A DNA stretch of 64,000 bases from Aquimarina sp. Aq78 (GTDB lineage Bacteria; Bacteroidota; Bacteroidia; Flavobacteriales; Flavobacteriaceae): the NCBI RefSeq assembly GCF_900299525.1, contig NZ_OMKA01000026.1:124001-188000 (forward strand), in the 5' to 3' direction. Under the pieces are notes generated by a model. It saw only the letters and a program-made list of their open reading frames with translations, was not told the origin of the DNA and did no database searches. Position numbers and translations under genes: made by a program. Shown piece after piece: positions 17,212 through 29,200 of the stretch. Every line of letters starts with the position of its first letter. The stretch's first letter is position 1.

Positions 17212-20200
17212 TTATCTATATAATGTAAAGTGGCCTGTAAATTCTCTATTATCTACGTCATTCAGAATTATAGAATACCAATAATCTCCTGATGGAAGTT
17301 GTTTTCCTTGATATAAACCATCCCATCCTTGTTGGTCTCCTTTAAATTCTGCTAGCATTCTTCCATATCTATCAAAGACGATTACTTCCATATTTTCAAA
17401 GAAGAAAGGATCATCTATATTAGGAGTAATCTGTCTAGGGTACCAGAAACGATCTTCTGCCGTACTATTAGGACTATCCGGTGTAAAGTAGTTAGGAATA
17501 CGAATATTAATATAAGTTAGATTCTGAACCGTAAGTACCTCACAGCCATCTGCATCAACTACACGTAATACATAATCTGCAGTCTCTCTTATTACAAAAA
17601 TATTTCCATCTAATTCTGTATAGTCTGAAGGCTCTAATTGATCCAACGTCATTCCATCTTCTAACATCGTAAATGAGAATGCATAGAAAGGAGTGTTTTC
17701 AAATGGTCTTCCTCCTGATGCTATGATTTGATATTCATTAGGATCTACTGGGTTATTGGTCATTTGAGCAACTGGTATTGCCAATGGAGTATACTCAAGA
17801 ATCTCGATTGTATCTACAGTTCTTGTACATCCTTGGAATTCCATAATACCTTCATACTCTCCTGGAACTACCTCAAAATTACCTGTCAAATTCGAATTGT
17901 TAGGCGGATTTGGTGTTCCATTTATACCATTCAAAGTATAAATAATACCTAATCCTTGTGACTCTTCGACAATATCAAAACTTACAAGGTATTGCTCTTC
18001 ACTAGTCATCACAGGATTCGCAGGATCACTATAGTCAAATATAGGACATACTAATTCTGGTACTAGTTCACCAGCAAGGTTAACACCTGGTTCAATATCA
18101 ATATTAAAGGCTCCCTGACAGTTTGCATTATTTTGCGAATCTCTAATAAATACTGTGGTTGTGCCTCCTGGTAGATTATCAATAAACAAATTCGCAGGAT
18201 CTGTAACAGCTTGATAATTTACACCATCAATACTCCAGAAATAACTTGGATCTGCTGGATTTGTAGGTGGTAATCCTCCTGTAATGGATAAGGTAGCTGT
18301 ACCATTCATATCTCCTGCACAATCTTCTGGCGTTGTCGAATTTACAGTAGCCAAAATCGGTGCTGGTTCTATAATTTGAATATCAATAATAGTTCTTGGA
18401 CAACCATTATCATCTTCTACCTCTACTCGATATGTATCAGCTGGTAAACCTATAAATGTATGTTCATTATCCGGGTTTTCAGATTCATCTTCAATAAAGG
18501 TAAACACTGCGGTACCTGCACTATTATATAATGAGAAGTAGTATTGTGGAGTACCTCCAACAGCAGTTACTCGTATAGTACCATCAGTTTCTCCATTACA
18601 AGAAATAGGCGTTGCAAAAGCTTCTGCTATAAATTCTGCTGGTTGACGTATCTCAAAAGGTGTCACACTATCTACACAATCTCCACTAGTTACTGTATAA
18701 TTATAAGTTCCTGCTGGTAAATCACCAAAGAAACTAGTAGTTTGAGTATCCGTGGCTAATGGGCCAGGTAATGTTACAGCATTACCTAAGTAATCCGTAC
18801 CTGTTACTCTATATCCATAATTACCTAATCCTCCTGTAACACTTGCATCAATAGAACCTGTTGGCTCACCAAAACAAACAATAGACGTATTACTTAAGTC
18901 CAGTGTTGTCGCTAACGGAACAGGATCACGTACTGGTATGGTATTAGAAGCCGGAGAAACACATCCATTAACATCCCTAACAAAGAAGTTGTAATCCCCT
19001 GCAGGTAAAGTAAATTCATGGACTGTAGGTGAAATATTACCAGCAACAAAAGTAACTCCATCACTACTAAATACATATCCACCAGGAGTTCCTCCTCCTG
19101 CCGTAACCGTTATTGGGTTAGGACTAGGAGCAAGACAGGTTATTGGTCCTTGAACCACATCTATCGTCACAGCTGGTGGTGCATTAATAACCACAGGATC
19201 CTGAATAATTTCACATGCTAAGTTATCGGTAACCGTAACAATATAGTTACCTGGTTTAAGATCTATCCATTGGAAAGTATCTGTAGTACTTGCAACCGCA
19301 GCAGATTGTGAACCATCTGGGAATGTTAACATAAAGAAATATGTCCCTGGTCCCTGACCTCCTGTAGCAGTAGCTGTAATTGTACCGTCCTCACTATCAG
19401 AACAAGCTAATAGCGTTGGTGCAATTGCATTTAATCCTAAAGGTGTTGGTGGTTGAATATTAATTGTGCTTGTTACCTCGCAACCTCTGGTATCTCTAAC
19501 TCTAACAACATAGTCTATTCCCGCTGGCGCTGCGCCAGCATCCAATAAGAAGCCTCCAAACCTTGGATCTGTACCAAATGGCACTAATGGTCCTCCTCCA
19601 GCATCTTCTAGTTGATATTGTAAAGCTCCAGTACCTCCACTGGCAACTGCTTCAACAGTAGCATCATCACCTGGTGTACAGGTTTCATCCTGTATTTGAT
19701 TTACAGTAAGATTAATAACTGGTGGCTGGGTTATGGCAACTGTATTTGTAGGAGTACTACAGAATGGTGTTGCTGTAGCAGTTACTACTACTTCAATATT
19801 CCCTGCTTCTAATCCAGTGATTGTATGTGTTCCTGTAGCAGTATTACCTACTCCTGGTGTAACCGTACCCGTTGTTGTATTCGTTGCATTATAACTATAT
19901 GCTCCAGTATAACCTGTTACCGTTAATACAACAGAACCATCTGGTGGAAGAGTATTGAAACAAGTGATATCATTACCTAAAGCAATTGTTGCTTCAATAG
20001 TATCATATACAGGTACATCATATTGTGGCGTAAGAACAGAACATCCTGTGCCAATATCATAAATTTCAAAAATATAACTACCTGGTGTTGGTAATCCCGG
20101 AAGGGTAAATGTATTACTTGTAGTAGTAGCTCCTCCTGAAACAACATTATTGTCTGGTGGGATAACACCTGTTGTTTCCACAAAGTTAAATGGACCTACA

Positions 20201-23200
20201 CCTCCTGATATAGTAACTGTAACATCTTGTGTGTTCGTATTACAGTCAATTGCAGGTCCAGCATTTACTGTAGGATTGCTCATTACCGGGAATACAGGTT
20301 GTATCACATCAAAATCGGCAACAGCACAGTTATTATCATCAACAACTGTAATTGTATATGTTCCTGCAACTGGTGCAGTAATTTCATATTGAACTCCATT
20401 AGCAGGATTACCATCAGAATCTACCACATCGGTTTCTGATCCAGAAGACGAAGGTCCTGTGTATGACACATCATAAGGAGCTGTTCCTCCTGTAATCGTA
20501 ACTATGATAATTGGAGATACAGGATCATTTGCTCCATTACAAGTATAAGATCCGGGAAGTCCACTTGCGTCAAGAATTGCCGTTGGTCCTCCTACTACTA
20601 CCTGAATTGCTGGTGCATTAGAACATCCTTTATCAGAAATAGCAACGATATCATAAGTTCCTGCTGGTAAATTCTCAAATAATGGATTTAACTGCAATGG
20701 TCTTAGTACTGGTCCTGCTACAATCTCATATTGATATGGCGGATTATCATCTGCCGTTGGATCTAAACTTACTAAAATAGTACCGTCAGTTCCACTAAAA
20801 CAAGAGACCGGTGTAGGCGTTCCTGAAGGAATTGGATCTAAGAATGTAGGTACAGTGATATTAAAAGTTGCAGGACAACCTCCTGGAGCAGGTGGATTTG
20901 GTCCTATTGCACTATCATTAACTTCTACTCTATGATTTCCTGGTGGTACATTACTAAACGTAACATCATTTGCACCTGGTACACCAACTGCCTGAGTTAC
21001 TCCTGCAATAGGAGTACCTGTTCCAGCATCAACTAAACTAAAAGTCCAATTTCCTGGAGTAGCAGAACCACCACTTACTGTAGCTACTACAGTGGCATCT
21101 GAAGCACGACAAGTAGGGTCAGTAAAGGTTGCTGTTACTAATAATTCTGGATAAACCGTTATGTCTTGTGAAGCCGAAGGACAGCCATTCTCATCATATA
21201 CAAATACTCTATATGTACCTGGAGCGGTAACCGTAAATTCATGAGTATTGTTGTTTACACTTCCTGGCACTTGCGGACCAACAGTAGCAACAGGGGTAAC
21301 CATATTTAATTGGTATGTTAAATCTCCTGTTCCCGGCGCGGGTACATTACTTGTTGCAGTAACTGTAAATGTATAATTATTATCAAAATTACATGCGTCA
21401 TCTACAAATAATGGTATAGGGTTTAATGTAGGTGGTGCTGTAACCGCTGGTATAGCTATTTGTGTTGGTACTATACAACCATTAGCATCTTGTACATAAA
21501 TCACCCAATCTAAACTCGTTGTCGGGTCTAAACTAAAAGTATCTGTAAGTGCAAATACTGCGGGAGTTGCTGGTGGTGGTCCAGGAACAAGTGTTCCTGC
21601 TTCAACCGCAAAGTTGTATGGTCCAACTCCTCCGTTAGCTTCCATGGTAACTACTGATAATGGATTGTTACAATCAGGAGTAGATATACTCAAAGGACTT
21701 AATGTTAATGGGGCTGGTGCAGAAATTGTAACAACGTTTGAGGTGTCATCACATAATAGTGGTGCCGCAGCTGTCACAACAACTGTTATATCTCCAGCTT
21801 CCAAACCAGAAATTGTAATAGGTCCTGTAGCAGTATTTCCAGCTCCTGGCGTTACTGTACCAGTAGTCGCGTTAGTTGCATTATATGTATATGCTCCTGT
21901 ATATCCAGTAACTGTTAAAGTAACTTCTCCTGCTGTTAAATCATTTACACATGTTATATTGGTCAAAGGCGCTATAGTAGCCTCAATAGTATCATATTCT
22001 GGGACATTAAACGAAGGCGTTTGAATCGTACATCCCGTAGCAGTATCAGTAATTTCGAACACATAATTACCAACTCCTGGTAAATTAAATGACGCAATGG
22101 TTTGAACTCCTGGTGGGGGATCAACATTACCTGTTCCGGCAGCAACTGTTACAGGTCCTCCTAACGCTCCACTTGTTTCTACAAAATCAAATGGTCCTGT
22201 TCCTCCGGTTATAGAAACTGTTACTGGTTGAACATTAGTAACACAATTTATAGGTGTACCTGCAGTTACCGTAGGATCAGTCATTACTGGTAATGGAGCT
22301 ATTGGTACTGGTGCCAATACAAGTGAACAATTATTACTATCAAAAACAGTAATGTTATATACGCCATCTACCGGCGCATCAATAAGTAATGCAGTTGCCG
22401 GTGGTGCTGGTATCGGTGTTGGTACTGGGATTCTTGTTCTTACTACTCCATCTGGTTGTGTAACCGTTACAAAATAATCTGGTCCTGTTCCTGTAGTAGC
22501 ATCAATAGTAATTGCTATTGTTCCTGGGCTTACTGTATTGCCTGCGCCACAAGTTAATGGATCCTGGGCAGTTGCAGTTGCAATAATTACACTTGGGTTG
22601 TCTATAATATAGTCCTGATCAGCTGTACACAATACAGACAATGCTCCGTTTGCTTCTGTTGCTGTAACACGTACTGTATAGGTACCTGCACCAAGTCCTG
22701 TAAATTGAGGGCTCGTTTGTGGAACTACTACGATAGGTGCAATAATTTCATATTGATATGTAGCTGTAAGATCTTCGGTAGCTGGATCAAGTACTGCATT
22801 AACAACTCCATCTGTATCACCATTACACGTTACACTTGTATTAGGCTGTGCTAATAATACAGGTAATGTAGGTGCTTCTATACTCACCGGTGCCGTAAAT
22901 GAACACCCTGGTGCTACCCCTCTACCGTCATCTGTTATCTCAACAATATAACTACCCGGGGCAACATTAAAAAATACGCCGGTAGCGGCTCCTGTTACAT
23001 TTCCGGTAGGAGCACCACCAGAATCTTGTAATACATATGTTGCTGTTCCTTGTATTGTTCCTGAGGTTGTTGTTGTAGTGATTGTTCCTGTTGCATTCGT
23101 ACAATCAGGTGCCACTGTAAACGCTGCACTAATCTGTAATGGTCCATACACATCAACAGGAGTAGTTACCGTACAACCTGATTCATCGGTAACCCCAATA

Positions 23201-26200
23201 GTATATGTTCCTGGTGTCGAAACCGTAAATTCATGATTATTATTATCAATACTTCCGACAACCGCGGTACCACCATCTATTTGATACGTTAACGTTCCTA
23301 ATCCTGTAGCTTGAATACGTATCACATTACTATTGTCATAGGCACAATCATCTATAAAGTTAGCTGAAACTATTGTTGGAAGCGGGTTCGCTACTGTTGT
23401 AACTGTAACAGGGCCAAAAGTACACCCATTATCATCTATAACAAATATATGTTGTACCTGTCCATTTGTACTACCCAAATCAATTACATTACTTAGTAAT
23501 GGAAAATCTGCTAATAACGTTGGTGTAGTTACCGGAGCTCCAAAACCATCATCGGCTATTAGTGCATATTGATATCCATCAGCTGTTGGAGGGATAGCAA
23601 ATGGTGTACCTCCATTGGTATTCATAATAACCTGAGCATTCGTACCACAGCCATTAGCTGGAGTTTGATTAGTTGCTGTTGAAGTTATTGGAACTGGAAG
23701 ATCAATAGTAAAATCGTATCTCGCCGGACACATTGTACCATCAACTTCTTGTACAGTTACATAATATTGACCAGGTGGTATATTATTAATCGTAACCGGA
23801 ACATTTGGTACTGCCGGACTTGGAGTAGTGTTATCAGAACCTGTATATGCAGCACCTAAGCTTACATTAGTAAAGGCGTTAAACACTTCCCAAGATATTT
23901 CTGTTACCGTAGGATCATATGCCGAAACATCAAATGTAACACTTCCATCATCTAAAGCTGGTGTTTCATTACAACTTACATCCGTAACTACATCATTTAT
24001 AATACTCGGTTCTGATGGTGGTGCTATAGCAGGAACCATTTCTTGATATAAACAGTTCGTCGCATTATCTCTTACTTCTAAAATATAGGTTCTGTTAAAA
24101 TTCAATCCGCTATACGTATGATCTCTGATCGGCGTATTTGCATCAACAGCAGTCGCTCCTCCAACACTATCATCTAATGGCACAAAATCTCCCAGTCCTG
24201 GAGATGGCTCTCCAACAATTCTAATATCAAATCCTGGTGGTGGATTTGCTGGTGGATTAATACCTGAACCTCCTTGTACATCGATTTCAAATGTTACTCC
24301 TCCAGGACATGTTGCAGAAACTGTAATGTTCTGTACTAAGTCATTTGGTGGAGAGAAAATGTTAAAAGGACCAAAAGGACCATTATCTGTACATCCATTC
24401 GTATCAGTTACAAAAATAAAGTACTGACCAAAATCCAAACCTTCAAATCTTACAGTAGTTCCTGTAGTTACAGGGTTTGGAGTTGTAGCAGCAGTAGTCG
24501 CAGGAACTAATGGTAGTACTGCAAAATTCGCTGCAGTAACCAAAGTATAGGTATAGTTTGCTGTACCTCCTGCTATTTCAAAATCAATAGCTCCTAAATC
24601 TGTTATTACAACAGAACCTCCACAAGTAACTGGAGTCTCTGTTCTGCTTACCTCGGTAATAAGATCTGGTTGATTAACATCTACACTACTAGGAGTAGGA
24701 CATCCTCTAACGCCTCTAACCGTAAAATTATATGTAGCAGCAGTCAAATTTGGAAATGAAATTTCTGTACCAACAATCGTAACAAAAGTTCCCGTATTCT
24801 GAAAATCTATTTCATATGGTCCCTCTGTTCCTGTTACTCCAATTACTGCCGTTCCTGTATCTCCATTACAACTTAAAGTTACCGGAGGATTAGAAATGGT
24901 AGGTGCAACAGGGTCTGTAACTGTAAATGGTGCTGTAGTAAAGGTACACCCTCTATCATCGGTCACTCTAAACACATAAGATCCTGCGGTACCATTTGTA
25001 TAATTTGCAAATGGTGTTGTAGCATTGGTCAAGTGGTCAGCAAATGCTCCACCATCTATAGAAACCGCTATGTCATAAGGCGTATACCCTCCATTAACCG
25101 CAAATGAGAATTCTGCAGGAACTGGATTACCTAAGGCATCACAAGTATTATCTGCAACTTGAGTTACTACCAATTCTACTGCTGGCGCAATAGTTTGTGT
25201 TGGTAGTACTACAGGACAGCCATTACTATCTGTAATTGTAATTATATAATCTCCAGGTAAGGTTAAATCAGGAGTTGTAGTAAACGTAGTCAATGCTCCA
25301 ACATTGGTATCTGGTATAACCACTACACCACTTCTGGTTACATTATACGTATAATCTGGAGTACCAGAATCAGTACCATCAATATCGATAGTAAAGCTCA
25401 CTGTGCCATCATCTAAACAGAAATCAGAACTAGCATTAACACTTGCATCTAATTGTGGTAATTGATTGATATCAAATGTTTGTGGTGCAGATGGACAACC
25501 TGCTCCATCTGTAACAATAATTTCATATCCGGTTGCATTAGGTACATTATCATACGACTGATTAACAGGTCGGCTCGCACCTAGTGGTGTCCCTCCTGAA
25601 TCATTTAATACGTATGTATATCCTGCCCCACTACCTCCTGCAACTGCACTAATGGTAACTGTATTGGTATCAGCCGCACAGTCCTGAACTACTGGATCTA
25701 TGGTAAATGTAATAGGATCTGGTTGGGTAATCGTTACCGTAGTTGTAGCTTGACAATTAGGTGGTGAACCTCCCACCAGATTTGAATCTGTTACAATAAT
25801 GGTATATACTCCATCCTCTAAAGAACCAACATTTACCGGAGTAACTCCTACTCCTGCACCTCCTGGAACCACGATAGGACCAGTAATAGTATATGTAAAG
25901 TTAGCACTATTACCAACAGTAAATGAAAGTGCTCCATCACTACCTCCGATACAAGTCGTAGGGCTAGTTTCAACTGCATTAGTAATCTGTATTTCAGGAA
26001 CTAGTTCCTGTCTATAATCTTCATCATAAGAACACTGATTATCTCCTCTTGTAGCAGTAAAAGTATAGGTTACTGCTCTGTTTAACACAAATACTCCTGT
26101 TGTAGCATTACCAGATACTGGTGCTGGAACAACACTATATGTATATGTTGGTCCTACAGGAACACCAGTTGCTGTTACCTCAATAGTTTGCGCAGAACAG

Positions 26201-29200
26201 TCTGAATCTCCTGTTACAAAAGTAATATCGGTAACCTCTAAAAGTGGATCTATTGTAATTGGGAAAGACTCAACACAATCATCCGTAGCTTGATTTCTAA
26301 TATATACGGTATATGATCCATCGGTAGCAAAATCAATTTCAAAAGGGATTGCTGCCACTGTAGTAAATGGACCAGCTGGATTTAGACTCCATTCATAAGT
26401 ACCTGAACCACCTGCGATGGCTGTTATCTGAGCCTGAGCACCAGGTGTCGCAGTACAACTTAATAATCTGAAATCATCATTTATAGTAGCTGTAATTGCA
26501 GCCGGAGGAGTTAATGATATCGGACCTAATGCTAAATCACAATTAAATCTATCACGTATTATAACATTATGAGGTACCGTAGGATCAACTCCATTAAATG
26601 TATGAGATACATCACTTGTTGGACCGAATGTTATCGCTCCATCTAAAATATAAGTAAAAGGACCTTCTCCAGCGGTAGCATTAACAGTTATTCCTCCATT
26701 ATCTGCCGGACAGGCAGGATCTATTCCAACAAGGTTTCCTGCTAGTGCTTCATATGCATTGACAGTTATAGTATTTGATAATGCCGTACAGCCTAATCCA
26801 TCTACTACTTCTATCTGATAAGTTCCCGGAGTTGTAATTCCTGTTATAGGATTAGGTATTCCTGCTTGAGGAGCTGTTCCTACTAAATTAAAGGTATAAG
26901 CTCCATCCCCTCCAGTAGGAGTAAACGAAATGCTAGCGCCTGAATTACAATCTATATCTTTGTCTAAATTAGCCGTAATTGTTAATTCTGGGTTTATTGT
27001 AAAGTTCACTGTATTAGAAGTACATGTACTTCCTGTATTAGTAACTGTTACTGTATGCGCTCCTGGAGTAAGATTAGGAATCTCAAATGTGTTTACAGGT
27101 GCGCCTAAAAATACAACTGCCACTGGAGCACCACCATCTAAACTATAGGTAAAAGGACCGACAGGTGCTGGAACTCCTAAAGTAATAGTAATTCTCTGTG
27201 TAGCTGGGTCAGCAGGAGTATAACATGCATCTCCCCCAGTAGCCACTGGAACAATACTAGGTGCAGTTGTAAACGGTACAATCACCTGCTGATTAATTTC
27301 ACAAGCTGTTGTAGGATCACTTCCATCACGTGCAAAAACAGTATACGTTCCTGATGCTAAAGGACCAAACACATTACCCGACTGATACGGTGTAATTATT
27401 GCAACACCTGCAGCATCTCGTAATTGATATTCGTAACCTCCTCGTCCTCCTGTAACATTTACAGTAATAAAACCTGTTGGATCACCACAATCTGCAGCAT
27501 CTATGCCAAAAGGATCAAAACTAAATGGATTTGTTGGTTCTGTAATATCAACTGTAGTCGTTGTAGAACAATTTACAGATGGTGCAGAAAGGCTTGTATC
27601 TGTAACTGTAATCGTATAAGTACCTGCAGATAGTGAACCAATCGTTACAGGAGTTACTCCTGCTCCTGCTCCTGCTGGAACAACTGTAGGACCAGTAACT
27701 GTATATGTATAAGCAGCACTATTACCAACAGTGAAAGATAATATACCATCACTCGCTCCAACACAATTTACAGGTTTATCCTGCGAAGCGCTTGTAATTT
27801 GTATTTCAGGAACTGTAGTTCCTGTAAAACTTTCGGTATTTACACATTGATTATCACTTCTTCTTGCAGTAACCGTATAAAGTACTCCATTAGTAAACGT
27901 ATATGCTGTAGTAGTGCTAAATGCTGTTGTACCTGTAGCACCAGTTCCTGTAGCAGGGTCTGGTGTAATACTATATTCATAAAATGCCGGTAAAGTAAGA
28001 GCCGGAGATGCTGAAACTACAACATCAACCGTTTGATTAGAACAATTCTGATCTCCAGGAGTGATGGTTACACTATCAACTTCTAATATTGGATCTATAG
28101 TAATTGGGAAAGGTGTCAAACAATCATCGGTAGCCTGGTTTCTAATATATAATGTATAAGCGCCATCGGTGGCAAAATCAATTTCAAAAGGTATTGCTCC
28201 CACTGCTGTAAAAGGGCCTGCAGGATTCAAACTCCACTCATAAGTTCCCGAACCACCTGTAATAGAAGTTACCTGAGCTTGAGCACCAGGAGTTGCTGTA
28301 CAACTCAATAGCCTGAAATCATCATTTATTGTAGCTGTAATACTAGCTGGTGTTGTAAAGGTCACATCTGGAGTAACTGTAAAATCACAACCAAATCCAT
28401 CCTGAACAGTAACGGTATGTGATACCGATGGATCTACATTATTAAAAGTTTCAGTAGTATTAGCAGAAGGCCCAATAGTTACTTCTCCCGCTGTTCCTTG
28501 ATCCAGAATATAGGTAAAAGGTCCTGTCGATCCTGCACCAATAGTCACTTGAATAGAACCACTATCTGCATTACAAGAAGGATTAATAGCCGTAGCAGTT
28601 GCTGTAATTGCTGTATAAGGGCTTACATCAACACTACCAGCCGCTATAGTACAACTATTATCAAGATCATCAACAAATACTGGGTAATTACCAGCGGCAT
28701 TTGCTCTAAATTGATAAGTCGTTCCTGTTATCGGTGCCAATACAGTACCCAAGAAATCTGCCTGATTATTAAATGCAAAATTACCCGAACCTCCTGTTAC
28801 TGTAACTTCATAAATCGCAATAAATAGATGAGGGTCATAGTCAGGAAGATTAATGTCATTTTGAAAGTTTGGATTACAATGTAAATCTTCAACAAGTCTT
28901 ATTGTAGCCGAAAATGCTGCAGGATCATTTATTGTAACTACAAAAACCTCAGAGCAGCTACCATCGGCAGATAATACCTGTACATTATAAGTATCAGGGT
29001 TAAGTCCAGTAAATGTGTGGTTTGGAACCGTTGTAGGTCCCTCTGTATCATTAAAAGCCGTTGTAGTACTATTAATAATATATCTGTAATTAGCTTGGGA
29101 ATCATCAACTGTTATTTCAATACTTCCTTGATCTCCAGGACATGTAGGAGAAGTCGGAGTAACTGTTTCTCTTGCATCCAACTCATCTAAAAAGATAGTT

